Source: Neurospora intermedia (taxonomy: Eukaryota; Ascomycota; Sordariomycetes; Sordariales; Sordariaceae). Taken from it: 64,000 nt of DNA. Made by a program: the position numbers and the translations under genes. Below are positions 24,236 to 38,139 of this stretch, one piece after another. The notes beneath the pieces were generated by a model, which searched no databases, was not told the origin of the DNA, and worked only from the letters and a program-made list of their open reading frames with translations. Each line of letters opens with the position of its first letter. The first letter of the stretch is position 1. The stretch lies in assembly GCA_037102815.1 (NCBI GenBank), contig BTPP01000001.1, positions 4,427,001-4,491,000 of the forward strand, written 5' to 3'.

Positions 24236-24474
24236 TGTTACGGGGCGCGAGCAAGCACTAAGGTAAGACTTTGATTATTATACGAGGAATAGAAAGAGAA
24301 TCCTATACGCGTACGAGAATTATATAGGGTATACGTACGTAGGTCTAATATACGGACTATAGCACGTATATACGTAACTACTATACTACACTTAGGCAGC
24401 TACACAACTAATTACACTATACAATATAGTACCCTCTATTTATATATAGGAATATGGTAGTAATACCTATAATA
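24236..24474 (-). repeat. 3' LTR of element A
   Basis: 239 bp, the same length as the copy at 50,288-50,526. It shares the blocks TATACGAGGAATAG, ATACGTACGTAGGTCTAATA and CACTTAGGCAGCTACA. Preceded by the CCTAT duplication. Confidence 0.9.
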
Positions 24475-27400
24475 CTACCCCCCTCTTAATATAATGCTCC
24501 CGCTCGAAAAAGCTAATATTATATTTATTATTAATAAAATAGGGCTTATTTAACCTTCCTGTAGCTACGCCCAATTAAGTACCGGCAAAAGTTTTATTAA
24601 AACGGGAAGCTACTTAGCGCCCGCCGGTACTTTAATTCCTACTTAGGGGTAGAATACTAGCTAAAATATCGTTAAATCCGACTCTTCTGCCGTAAGAACT
24701 ATTATTACCCTTAACAATCTATCTATACGCCAGAAACTAACTCAAAACGCTCCAATTACCGTATATAGAGAACTTCAATAATTTTTACTATTATTAGCCC
24801 TACTAGGGGTACTATAGGGACGCCTGTAGTATAGTAGTATAGAGGACGCTCCTATTACTACTAGTATAAATATATAGAGAACTCTCGCGTTTAATTCCCT
24901 ACTAATAACCGGTTTTTCGTTTAAATATTCAATTATTATACTACTAACCTCTCTTAAATTTTTATTATCTTTAAATTTTAATATTAACTACGTATATAAT
25001 TAATCTAAGGAAATAGGAGATATAAGACTGCTGTAAAACGTACTATCTCTTAGTACTGTTAATAGTTACTCTATAAAAGGGTATACTATAAAGTATTTAA
25101 TTAGGGTATACGGAATAAATCGAATTAAACTCCTTTCTTTTTACTAATATTTAATTCTATACTTCTACTTACGCGCTAGTTGCCTCCTATTTGTATCGTT
25201 AATGGAAATGTTACTTATTATTTAGTTTTGTATTCCTCCTTATTTGTTTATTGTTTATTGTTAGAGCCGTTGTAGCGGGGATAATATTATAAATTTCGTC
25301 TTTCGGAGGTATCTTTATTTTTTACTATATTTTCTAACCCTTTTTAAAATTCGGGTATAGAGGACTGAATTCTAGGTATTAGTTGTAAAGTTCCTATACT
25401 AACTCTTAATAATTATTGAAGTTTTTAGTTAGTTATTAATTTAATAGATAATATAATTACTTTACTAAATACTTTTAAGAATTATTAACCTTCTAATAGT
25501 TTAATAGCTCTTTAAACTCTTATTGCCTATCTTCTTTAAAATTATCTATCTTAGTAATAACTATACCTTCGTTTACTCTAACGTCTATTATTAACTCTTT
25601 CTAACTAGGGAGTCCCTCAATATATAATTTAATTTAGGATATATTAATAACGTAGGTAACCTTTATATTCTAAGGTAATGCTAGCTCTATTATATATGAA
25701 TTAGCCTTTATAATTCGGAAAGGTCCTTCAAACCGGAGTACTAGCTTGTCGTATAGTCGCCCCGTAATATAATTATTTATATTAAGTATTACTTCGTTAC
25801 CGACCTTATATTTAGGTACGTTTATATATTTCTTATTTACTACCGCTTTATACTATTCTTAAGCTTATAAGGAAAATATTTTAATAAAATCCTAAACTTC
25901 TTTAAAGCGTACTACTAATTAATTAGTATTAAAAATTTACTTTCATTATATATTTATAATATTAGGGGGTAAAGGTATAATTAATTCTATACCTATATAG
26001 GGATAAAAGCCGTAATTAATAAAGAATGGAGTAACGCTTATTAATACCGACTTAAAGTTATTTCCTTAGAATTCGGCTAGAGGCAGCCAATCGACCCAAT
26101 CGTCTTACGCCCAATTAATAAAGGTATACAAATATTACTCCATTTTAGTATTAATCCTTTCGGTTTAATTATTCGTTTCCTTATAGTACAAGGTTGAGAA
26201 TTTCAATTTAATACCCAATCTCTATAATAATTACTTCTAAAAGGCTAATATAAATTAAACTCCTCTATTAAATACAATAGTATCTGGAAGGCCGTAGAAT
26301 ATATAAATATAGTTAATAAACTTTTTTACTAATTCCTCTATAAATAATCCCTCTACTAGAATAAAATACTGTATTTTTGTAAGTTTATCTATTACTATTA
26401 GTATATATTTATACTCAGCGCCTCTACCTACTCTTTTTAATTTAGAGAACGGAGTTACGTAGTTGATAGAAATGTCCTGCTAGGGGGTATAAAGGATTAG
26501 TAATAGCTTTAAAAATCCTACCGACGATATTCTAGTAGCTTTAATTTTACTATAGGGAATATACGCCCTATAGTAAGTATTTATTATAACGATTATACCC
26601 GGTTAAAAATACCGGTATATTAGTACTACTATTTTATTTCTACTTAAGTATCCCCCTTATACTAATAAGTAAATATAGTAAATTAATTCCAATTGGACCT
26701 TCTCGTCGTTTAGCGGAATAACTAGCCTATTTTGAAATATTACCCTATTATTAACTATATAATATTCGGTAAAGGGAATCTTTAGTTTCTTTTTGAGGTA
26801 CTTTGGCCAAGCAGTCCTTAATCGGATAGTATTACGGATATTGCCTATTATTAGGGAGTTAGTATATACCCTATTTATTAAATTATTTATATAGATACTT
26901 AATTTATTATTGTCCTTTTTAAAGCTACTTTCCAACGTATAAATTACTAATAGTACCCCCTCGTCGGATATTACGTTTATTATAAAGTTGTCGCCTTCGA
27001 TATCTATTAAATAATTGTCTCTAAAAGATTCTTTATTAAAGCGGTCGGGATTTATAAACGGTTTCTACCTAACTTTTAATCTATTATTTACTTCGTCCCT
27101 AAGAACGTATTCCGGCTTGCAACTAAAGGCATTAGGCCTTACGTTCGTTAATCCTAGGCGGTATTTAATTGTAAAGTTAAACTTTAATAAGAATTCCGAC
27201 TATTTTATATATTTAAGTATTAACTTCTTCGTAGTACCGAAAGTTTTTAAATTCTTATAATCTATAATAATTTCGAAGGGTTGTATAGCTCCCTCCAATT
27301 CTAGTCTCTATTCCTCTAATATTTTAATAACTACTAATAATTCTTTATTATATATATTATAATTATATTCTACTATAGAGTATTTTGTAGAAAAATAAGC

Positions 27401-28012
27401 GATAGGATATAGTTTACCGTTATATATTTGGGAGAGTATACCTCCTAATAACCAATTTAAGGCGTCGACTTCGACTACTATAAACTTTTCCTAATTGTAG
27501 ATCTTCAGTACCGGTATAATCGTAAACGCTATTTTTAAAGCTTTAAAAGTGGTATTATATTCCTTTTCCTACTTCCAGTCGATTGTCTTTTTTGTAAATT
27601 TATATAGTAATTTCCCTATACGGGAGAAGCCGGTAATAAACCTTCTATAGAAGTTTGTAAATCTTAAGAAACGCTATAGTTGGCGCTTATTTATTAATAC
27701 TTCCTAATAGGTAACGGTTTTTACTTTTTTAGGATCTATTTCAATACCTCCTAAAATAATAATTAGGCCCAAATACTTGGTTCTTTACGTATAGAATTCG
27801 TATTTATCGATATTAACCTAGAGGCCTATATTAATAAAGCGTTAGAGTACTTCCTATATATATTTAATATAATTTTTATAGGTCTTTAAGAAGATAAGTA
27901 TATTATTAAGGTAGGTTATTGTATAAACGTCGAAGATATTATATAAAACGTTATTAATAAAGTTCTAAAATAACGCTAGTACTCCTAATAACCTAAAGGA
28001 GTATATTAGTAA

Positions 28013-28219
28013 TGTGACGGCGCGGCTCAGCCGCTGGTCAGCTGACTGCACTTGACGCAGTGGTCCTGCGGGTCCCACTGCAGGGCTCGGTCGCGCACAG
28101 GATATATCCTTCGCGCGCCCGCCCCATTCTTATATCTTAGACTTTCTTCCTCATCTTTCGATCTTCTACCAAATAGGATCATTACTGTTTACCACAATTA
28201 TTTCCTCTTTGCCGTAACA
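28013..28219 (+). repeat. 5' LTR of chromovirus B
   Basis: 207 bp, TGTGACGG to CCGTAACA. It is far less AT-rich than the element interior and keeps many CpA/TpG sites. Confidence 0.93.
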
Positions 28220-28229
28220 ATCGAAAGAT
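28220..28229 (+). promoter_or_regulatory. Candidate primer-binding site of chromovirus B (self-priming type)
   Basis: The ten bases right after the LTR, ATCGAAAGAT, are the exact complement of ATCTTTCGAT inside the LTR (28,153-28,162). In Tf1/sushi-type elements the transcript's 5' end folds back onto the primer-binding site, so this pair fits that mechanism. I did not recognise a tRNA 3' end complement here. Confidence 0.6.
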
Positions 28230-31200
28230 CAACCAACTCATTGGGGACGATTTAAAACATCCTACAGAACTTTCAGATTGATTGCGCGCAACAAGACCGT
28301 TGCCCGCACCCCCGCGATCTTTACATCGCCGATACGACTCGAAATTGAAGATTGAACCCAACATACCCCAACCATAGCGCGCAACCCCGAGGAAGCCGCC
28401 CAACTGAAGGCACAAGCCCTTAAAGAAGTTATATTCGACTTTACTAAATTGAATTAAAAGGATCTGGTAGCAAAGATTCGTCTGAGCCGCAAATCTATTA
28501 AATAGCGTCGCATTTCAACTATCTACGAAACCTAGACTATAATACTCGATGCCGACGATAACGCAAATGACGAAGCGTTGGAAAATGCTACCTTCGAATA
28601 TTATATATCTAATATACTTCCCTAAATTTAGGAATTTAGGTTCCCCAATACGAAGGAAAATATAAACGAAGATTTCTAAGCTAAAATATAGGAGATAGCT
28701 ACCCGTTACACCGTTGGTAGTAAGGGACCCTGTTTCCCGTTCTAACCTATTTTCAATATAGGCGCCGACTATATCCAATTTAACGATTTAATAGAATATA
28801 ATAATTTTATCGCTAAAGTTTAGAAGTACCCTAAAGTTATATTCAAAGAGATAAAGACTCGTACTCTAGCGATATTTACCTATAAGAAACAAATAGAGGA
28901 AATTTATATTATTATTACTTATATAGACCGCACTATATCCGACCTTTACGATTGGATTATATACTTTAAAACAATCTACAGCGATTCTAAAAAGCCTCCT
29001 AAGAGTCGCCTCTGCCCTACTATAGAAAATATAGATAATAATAATAATGCCGAGTATAATAACTAACGTACTAACCATCCTAAGGGTGTAGAAATTGCTA
29101 TTAATAAGGCTAACCGTAATAAGGCTCGTCGACTCCGCGAATAGGGTATTAAACCCGAGTTTAATATGCCCGGCGATAAGGCTAAAGCCTAATATAAAAT
29201 GGTAGAGGACCTCTTAATTATTCTAGCCGAGAAAGAGAAGGAAATTAGCTCTCTTAACTAAACTATAGTAGATATTATTCGTAATACTAACCGCCGTAGT
29301 ACTACTCCCGGAACTAGCTCGTCTATTTATACGTACTCCTCGGGTAGTGGCAAATCTTTTAAAATTTCCGATCCTCCCGTCTTCTATACTAATAAAACCA
29401 AAGACACAATTACTTTTGAGGTTTAGTACTAATTTATCGCTAATAAGCTAAAAGTAAATACTAATTACTTTATAAATAACGAAGCTAAATAAACCTATAT
29501 CGAAAATCGCTTGGCCGGCTATATAGTTAAGGATTTATAACCCTATCTCCGCAATAGCTACCCGAATTAGATTATTACGTCTAAGGATTTAATAACCTAC
29601 CTTAAGCGGTAGTATAATAATCCCAATACCATTCGCCAAGCTTTCGAGGATTTCGAGAAGTTACGTATGTATTAAAACGATTTTTATATTTTTAAAAATA
29701 AGTTTATTCGCCTTACTAGCGAGTGCCACTTAGCTTAATTTTAATAGAAAGAAGTTTTTTACTATTGTTTCTCTTCGGAATTCTAAGTAGGAATGGCTCT
29801 CTATACTACTCTTAACGCTATTAATTTTAATAGTTATATGAAGACTACCGAATAGGTTGTATATACTTAGAAGGTAATTAAGCGGTCTACTACCTCTACC
29901 GGTTTATTTGGATATAAGGGTAGGAATAGTAGCGGTAATAAGGGCGGAAGTGGAAAAAGCTCCTTATCGATTAAAGGTAATTCTAATCCCAACTAGAAGG
30001 CCCTATCTAAGGAGGAAATTAATAAAATGTTTCGCAAGGGTATTTACTTCAATTATAAAGAGTAGGGTTATTATACTAAAGATTGTCCTAGTAAAGTAGG
30101 AAATTCGGTTAGGACCTTTGCTAGAAGTAACTAGGATTATCGGGCTTATCTCCAAATTGTCTATACCTACTACGGTATTAAGGATAATGATTCTACTAAT
30201 AAGGAGGAAGTATTGGGCGAGGAGTTGAAAAATTAAATACCCTAGATAAAAGAGATTCCTATTTAGGGAAAGTAAGGTCTATATAGTTTAAATAAAGAAA
30301 ATTATTAAATAGTGCAAATAGGGACTTTCTTTATAATTACTTAGGGGGAAAACCGTTCGCGGTACCCGCCATCGTAGGTAGTAATAGAATTATAGTTACC
30401 GTTAAAGAAGCTATTATAGATTTAGGAGTAGTATCCTACATTTTAATTAGTAAGGCTACGGCGGTACGGTTGATGCGTATTTTATAGTTGGAAATTAAGA
30501 ATAATTTTAAGCTAATATATATTAGAGGCCCCTTTACCAACGATACGAATAAGGAAATTAATTAAGCTTTAAAGGCTAATATTACTTTATAAAAATATAC
30601 CGCCCAGAACGAATAGTTAATAGTCGCTAATATCTATTATAATATAATTATTAGTCGCTTCTAATTTAAGTACTATAATATTACTATCGATTACCTACAT
30701 TAAAGATTATTATTTAATAACGATTAGCCAAGGGACCTAGATTGGATCTAGGATATTTACGTCGACGATTAGGGTTAGGAGTAGGATAAAGTAGACCCCA
30801 AATATTAAAAGGAGGTCCTCCGAAGGAAAAAGCTAATAGAGAAGGAAAATAAAAGAAGGAGAGATAGAGCGGCGGTAAAAAGGAGGATTAAAAAATTGGA
30901 GGTAGCCGTATAGTAAAACCCGTCCAGCCTAAATATAAGACCGGTAATAAAGGTATTTATAATTCTATAACACCCCTAGCCAATTAAGTCCCCCGATTTT
31001 ACCAAGCGAGAAATAGATTGTATAGAGGAAATATTAGCGGATTTAAACCTCCCGCCACCCTTTATTCCGAAGAAAATAATTATAGAAGTTTTTAAAGAAT
31101 AAAGGTTCGACCTAAGGGAGGACCTTAAATACTACTAATAGGCTCTAGAGGCGGAGGATTATAGTAATAGTATTAAAAAGGACGAATAGGGATACTTTAA

Positions 31201-34200
31201 GTAGAAGAAGGGAACCTCGTAGTTTAAAAAACGTATACCCGATATAGTTATTATTAGATTAGTTAGTCTAATAAAAATAGCTAAGAAGGAGTATTTAAGT
31301 ATTACGAATTTATACGAAATCGACTACTTCATCGAAGAAAAGCGTTATTAAGAAAGAAACCCGACCGAACTAGACAAATCGGAATTAATAACGTAGGCCC
31401 GAACGAAAGTCCCTTCCTTTTATTATAATAACCTCGATATATTTAGTAAGAAGGGGTCCGATACGTTACTAAGTCTGGGAAATAGTAATTACTATATTGA
31501 GCTATAGGATAGTTCCCGTCCGGAGGATTTTAGATATAGTCCGTTATATAAAATGAGTGCCGATAAACTAGAAGTTTATTATCTTTATATTATAGAAAAC
31601 CTTAATAAGGGCTTTATCGAAAGTAGTTCGGCACTATAGGCCGTACTAATCCTATTCGTTCCTAAGGCTAACGGAAAGCTTCGTTTCTATATAAACTATA
31701 GGAAATTGAACGTAATTATACGAAAAAACCGGTATCCCTTACCTTTAATCGAGGAAATATTAGTACGAATCTCGAGGGTAAAGATTTTTATTAAGATTAA
31801 TATTCGGCAAGCGTTTTACTGTATATAAATATACCTAAATAACGAAGAATTAACGATTTTTAGGACGTAATACGGCGCTTATAAATATAAGGTCCTACCT
31901 TTCGGTTTAATAAACGGACTATCGACTTTCTAGTATTATATTAATGATACTTTAATAGGGTACCTAAATAACTTCTATAGCGCTTATATTAACGATATTC
32001 TTATTTATTCGGATAACCTCGAAGAGTATTAGATTTATATAAAGAAGGTACTTTAAAGGTTACGAACCGTCGGACTCTAAACTAATTTAAATAAATATAA
32101 ATTCTACGTACGAGAAATTAAGTTTTTAGGCTTTATTATCGGCGTAGATAGCGTTTCGGTAGACCTATCGAAAATTACTATAGTAAAAAATTAGTAGAAC
32201 CCTACTACTATAAAAAGCGTACAATCTTTCTTAAGATTTTACAATTTTTATTAAAAGTTCGTCCGCGAATATAATTGTATAGCGAAACCCCTAACTAAAT
32301 TAATAAAGAAGGGAGAGGCGTTTATTTAGAATATTAAATATTAAGTAGCCTTTAATACGCTAAAATAATAGCTACTAAATACGCCGGTACTAGCCTACTT
32401 CGATTTTAATTATAAAATAAGGGTGGAAACGGATACGTCTAATAGGGTATTAATTAGCGTTTTAATATAGAAGTACAATAATAGGTAACACCCAATAGCC
32501 TACTATTCTAAAACTATATAGGGTACCGAATATAATTACCCTATCTACAATAAGGAGATGTTAATTATAATAAGGGTACTAATATATTAACGATCGGAGT
32601 TTGTCGGAGTCCAACGGGGCGAATCCTTTATAATTATTACGGACTACGAAGCGCTAAAGTACTTTAATATAAAGAGGTTACTAAACGCGAGACAAGCAGC
32701 CTAAGTCGAGTCCCTATTATAATACCACTTCTAAATTACGTATTGGCTAGGTAAGGAAAACGCAGCGGTTAATACGTTATTAAGGAAATCCGAGGACGTA
32801 AAGGATTAGAAGGCCCGTAAGGAGGTATAATGTATAATACGGCTCTTTAAACCTGTGGGGGAGGGGGAGGACGCTATCTACGTTTATATACTAAATATAG
32901 CAATAAATAAGTTAATGTACCGGCCGACGGGCTATAAACTAGTATACCTCCTATTCGAAGCAAATAAAATAGACTTATCCCTCGAAATATACCGTGTAAA
33001 GGCAGTTGAAGAAGGAACGGGTTTTATATTACTCTAAGAGTAATTATTACTATTCTAGGGTCGCCTAGTGGTATTCGAAGGATAGGAAGGCACGTTGCGT
33101 ATACGGGCTATTTAAGATTATTATAACGATTTAATTACGGTTTACTTAGGACGGAATAAAATAAAGAAATTAGTTTCTACTAAATACTAGTAGCTTAGAA
33201 TAGTAGGTAATATAGATAAATACGTATCCAATTATATAATTTATTACGCAGTAAAATACTTTAGAGGAAAGATACCGGGAACGCTCCAGGCGGTGGAAGT
33301 TACGAAACGACTATAGACGAAATTAGTGGTCGACTTTAAGAAGATGCTTATAGATAAATACGGATATAATAACCTAATAAGTATAATTAATCCCCTCTCG
33401 AAGGCTTTATAATTGTAGTCCTATAAATTGACGGTTATTAGGAAAGAGGTATGCTGTATATACTATAAAGGCCTATTCAGACTCTTCGGACTACCTTGCG
33501 AAGTAGTTAATAATTGTAGACCTTAATTTCGCTTAGATTTCTCTTAGGAGTTAACTACGAGGATGGGAATAAAATAGTCGTTAGCGTCGGTAGGGTATTT
33601 GTAAACGTTAGAATAGGTTGAAAATCTTTACGAATAAATAAACTAACGGTTGAGACCGTTTATTAACTATACTTAAAATAATTAGTCCGAAATAATACTT
33701 ACCCTGGATTACGTTTAAAATAGCTTACTATAAGATAGTATAGGACTATAGCCTTATAAAGTCCTATTTAATTTTCTAATACCTACCTTCTTAAATTAAA
33801 TACCTATAATGAGTTTAAAGGGATTACCGCCAATTGAACGTTTGAATCGATAGGATATTTGCAATACCGCGGCTAGAATATAACGGTATATTAATACAGT
33901 ATAGTATAGTATCGAGAATATACAATAGAAATAAGCAATCTAAGCGAATAAGAAGCGTTGTAAGTCCGATTTCAATATTGGCGACCGCATTTTTATTATT
34001 AAGAAAAGCTAATCTACGGATCGGCCAAATAATAAGCTAAATTTTCCTTTAATAAGACAATACTTCCCTATTATAGGTAAGAAAGGTAGCGCTTTTATAA
34101 TATAATTCTCTACGTTATAGAAGATGTTCAACTAGTTCCCGCCGGACCAATTATATAAATTCCCGAACAACCCTCTACCTAGTTAAAGTACCGAAGAACT

Positions 34201-34756
34201 ATACGGAGAAATTATCTATAATAGTATAAACGAAGAATACGAAGTAGAATATATTATTTCCGTAAAGATTAATAAGGGTAGACTAATATACTAAGCGTAG
34301 TAGAGGGGCTAGGACCCTAATCTAGAATAGTATCCGGCTAGCGACTTTAAGAACGTAGCGACGAAGTTGAAAGAGTTCTATAACGATAACCCGGAGGTAG
34401 CCGGCCTACTACGGAGATTATAAAATTGGATTACGGCTACAACGAATAATAAAGAGGTACTAGTATATAATGATGACGATCTGCCGGTATAGAAGGGTAC
34501 TCGGCGTATAAGGAGGAGGAAGTGATTGTAATTGTCGAAGCGGAAATAGTATTGGGAGTACGCTTTTAAACGGGAGGATTATTAATTCTATATAACAATC
34601 ACCACGACTAAAGACGTTAGCGTAGTATATAATAGGTTGGTACCCCGGAGGTATTACGTCCAATTACTTCGAAGGTACGTACCCTCTGCCGGGAAAGGTC
34701 GTCAGTTCAAATCGGGTGCGTACTAGATTTTTTTTTCTTTCTTTTTATACAAGACT

Positions 34757-34780
34757 CGAAGCGAGTCTTTTTTGAGGGGG
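34757..34780 (+). repeat. Hairpin upstream of the B polypurine tract
   Basis: AAGACTCG and CGAGTCTT form an 8-bp stem with an AAG loop, followed by a T run and then the G-rich polypurine tract. It is intact while the surroundings are mutated. Function unknown; it could shape RNA near the plus-strand priming site. Confidence 0.55.
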
Positions 34781-34787
34781 GGGGTAA

Positions 34788-34994
34788 TGTGACGGCGCGG
34801 CTTAGCCGCTAGTCAGTTGACTGCACTTAACGTAGTGGTCCTGCGGGTCCCACTGCAGGGCTCGGTCGTGCACAGGATATATCCTTCGCGCGCCCGCCCT
34901 ATTCTTGTATCTTAGACTTTCTTCCTCATCTTTCGATCTTCTACCAAATAGGATCATTGCTATTTACCACAATCATTTCCTCTTTACCGTGACA
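34788..34994 (+). repeat. 3' LTR of chromovirus B
   Basis: 207 bp, TGTGACGG to CCGTGACA, followed by the AGTAA duplication. Aligns with the 5' LTR without gaps. Confidence 0.93.
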
Positions 34995-37782
34995 AGTAAT
35001 TTGTAAAGGCCGAACTGTATAATAAATACTGTTAATTATTCGTATCCTTCTACTATTCGCAATCGATTGAAAGTTATAATTATATTGACCTTTATAAACT
35101 ATTTCGCCCTACAAATAACGTCCAATATTTTTTTAATTAAGGGTAATAAATACTTATTCTTTAAAAAAATATTATTAATACCCTAATAATTAATATAAAT
35201 TCTTATACCGCTGCCTAGCTTCCTTATTAGTAATATTAGGGAAATTACGTTTAGTATTAATAGTCGAATGAACCCCTTTATTAAGTTATTATCTAGCTAT
35301 TATTTAATGACCTTTAATTTTTAGGGAGATATAGGTCTAACTCTAGAGTAGGGTAACGACTCTACTCTTAATTTCAATTCAATTTTGTAATTGTATAAAT
35401 AATATTCGAGGATTACCTTAATGTTTATAGGATTCGCAATATATAATAAGTCTTTATACTTATTAAGGAACTGTACTTTTACTTACTCTGGTATATATTT
35501 TAGTTTTATTGCTTTCTTTATAAACTTCTATATATCCTCTTCTATAATACTATAAATTTTATTAATTTCGGTTAACGGTATAGGTTCTTTAATTTCCTAT
35601 TTTTCTTTTCCTAGTTCTATCTTATAAATCCGATTAACGAAGTCTCGGGCTATTTTACTTAGTTGGAGAGATTATTCTCTTATATTCTCGCTTACAGCTT
35701 CCTTTTTATATAAATCGATAAAATCGTAGACTCTAATATCCTCGAAATAGTATTTATAAAGCTCGCCCTTACTTTATATAATATCCTTCTACGTATTTTC
35801 CAATAAGGCTAGTATAGAAATAGCCTTCTTCCTCTCCTTTTATACTTCCTAGAGTTCTACCTACGTTATTAAATTTACTTAAATTCCTTTTAACTTAATA
35901 TTAAGTATAAACGTTCTTATATTAATTAATTTGAAGTTAGAGAAGTTTAATACCGCTATATTAGTTATAGGTTTAAAAGGTTAAAATATAGTACGCTTAA
36001 TTCGTTCTAATTGAAGTATCGTCTATACCCTTCGTCCCTTAATTATCCTAATTTGCATTTGGACTTTTTATAGTATAGGTTTTCTTTCTAGGCCGACGGG
36101 TTCTTCGAATTTACCTACGTAGGTTAATAGAAATAGGGATTCTATTATTATAATTTAGCTTCCCTTAGGGGCCTTTATAATGTTAGTTACTTAATTGGGG
36201 GGGTTTTCTTTGGGTTTATCGTTAGACCTATAATTATTCTCGGGCTCTATTGCTTCTCTTATAATTTAAGGTTCTTCCATCTCCTATAAATCTCCTAGGA
36301 GTACTACTACTTCTAATTAGTAGTTTATATACGTCCCTAAATACCTAACGTTCTAAACGACTTTATTAGCCACCTAGTCGATATCTAAGTTATAAAATTA
36401 TAGTTATAGCCAACCTAAAATAACTAGGTAGTCCGTAGCTAAGTCGGCTATAAAGAACCGAATAATTTCCTTATAATTATTAATACGTATAGTAGTTTTA
36501 ATGTATTAATCTACCTATTCTTTGAATGTACCGTCTATTAAGTATAATAACCTTGGTTTTTCTAGCGTTTAGAATTCTAAATACGTTTATTCTATAAATG
36601 ACCGGTTGATAAAGGTTTTTCCCGAATAATTAGAATCGATTAGTAATATATATTTTATTTTACTATTATATTAAGGATACTAAAAATACGTAGAAAGAAG
36701 GGTTATATTCTATTTATAGAATTCTAAGCTACTTAATCTAAACGGCTCTATCCTCTAATAATTGAGTATACGAATATTAAATTTATTTACTTTTGTCTTT
36801 CCTTTTTATATCCCTAGGTACTCCGGGGCGCGATTTAGCCTTAGGGTTCGCTATTTCCCTACTAGGCTGGGGCGGCGGGGGCTACGGTCGCTTAAGTTGC
36901 TAGGGCCGCTAATACTACTAGGGCTAGGTTGGCCGTATCTATTATAGTATAATTAATAATTGGGGCTCCCGCGCTAGATCTCTAACGCGTAGTAATACCT
37001 AGGCCGGGTCGGTTAGCCTACTTTCCTCTGGGGCTGTAATTAGTATTGCTCCTATAGTCCTTAGTTAGATGTTTTCCCTTACTACAGTTTATATAGTTGC
37101 TTTTATCGTAGCGTTCCTATAAGATGTCCTTATAGATTTCCGTAAGTTTTATACGGTTAATATTTATCGAATTAGGATCTTTCTACTTATTATTACTACC
37201 GCTATAGTTATTGCCGCTATTATTATTATTGTTAGTCGCTTAGATGTAATTATTGTAAAGCGAGGCTTTAGTATGTACTTTAGTAATACTACGGAATAGG
37301 GTAGACTATCCCTTCTAATTATTACGTTCTAGCTAAATATAATAGTAGGAGACTAAGTTGGCTAGTGACTTGGATACTTTCTGGTACAAGAGGCGTACTT
37401 TAGTAACCGCATTGTAGTTGCAGCAGTCCGCGAGCGAGACGAATCTAGTTTCGAAATCCTCGTAGTTAGTGTATTTGCTAGCTTGCTTGAGATTTAGCAA
37501 CTCCTTCTCTGCTACCGCTACGAGGTTGCCCTGTTTGTAGCGTTTATTTAAGTAGGTGAGGAATTCCTCGCCTGTCTTTCACTTCTAGTAGGTTAAGTGA
37601 TAAGGGTTGTCTAAAATAAATTGATAATGTTCGTTGATACTAACCTTGGCTTCGCCGCTCAGGCAGGCTATGGCGTGGAGGAGTTTGGACAGCTCATCGG
37701 GGAACTCGTGTCTATCCATCAGCCAACGGCTGCGAATAGCGGAGTTCCAAGTACTATAAGCGTTGTAGCGCTTAATTATATC

Positions 37783-38121
37783 TATTACGCGAAGATGTGC
37801 TTTATAAGTAATAACAATAGAGAATAATAGAGTGAGCAATTGGTTGCTAGATAGAGCAATAATACGTAACGATTAACGATAATTTTATTAAAGGAAGTTA
37901 AAAACAAGACCTATTGCGAGCCTTAACCTAGGACTTCGCATACGATTTTACTAAGTATAAGTAAGATAAATATAAGGTTAGTATAATATAAATTAATGAT
38001 CCGTCAACCTTGATAGAGGTTAACGGGACGAGCACTCTTATATGATAGACTATACGCTCTAATAAATTATTGTTATAATAAGATAGAGTATTTAAGTATT
38101 TACTAAAAATACCCTATAACA
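37783..38121 (-). repeat. 3' LTR of chromovirus C
   Basis: 339 bp, the same length as 48,449-48,787. It shares ACTTTATAAGTAATAA... (plus strand), CCTAGGACTTCG and CGTCAACCTT blocks. Preceded by ATATC. Confidence 0.9.
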
Positions 38122-38139
38122 TCTCCCCTTCGATAAAAG

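Larger units (their letters stand above)
28013..34994 (+). mobile_element. Ty3/gypsy chromovirus B (broken), inserted in element A
   Basis: A 6,982-bp element with 207-bp LTRs and a perfect AGTAA duplication (28,008-28,012 and 34,995-34,999). Plus orientation. The order is a gag region (about 28,400-30,100, zinc-knuckle-like segment near 30,050), protease (about 30,340-30,700), reverse transcriptase (about 31,560-32,200, with readable KANGKLRFYI and LPFGL motifs), RNase H (about 32,350-32,800), integrase (33,000-33,900) and a C-terminal chromodomain-like region (about 34,230-34,390). A G-rich polypurine tract (34,775-34,784) abuts the 3' LTR. The target was the reverse transcriptase region of A. 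The two LTRs differ at 13 of 207 sites, all transitions by my count, so the divergence is mostly RIP and cannot be used as a clock. Broken at many sites by RIP-type stops. The chromodomain and a candidate self-primer suggest the Tf1/sushi-like branch. Confidence 0.9.

Noticed and set aside
34640-34735. tRNA-like 3' half (AGTTCAAATC followed by a T run)
   Set aside because: The T-arm-like stem has a mismatch and two wobbles, no matching 5' half lies at a proper distance, and it sits inside chromovirus B.
37585-37839. Open frame of 84 codons with normal composition as a host gene
   Set aside because: It spans the ATATC junction of element C and lies in the gag region of A; it is a less mutated transposon piece.
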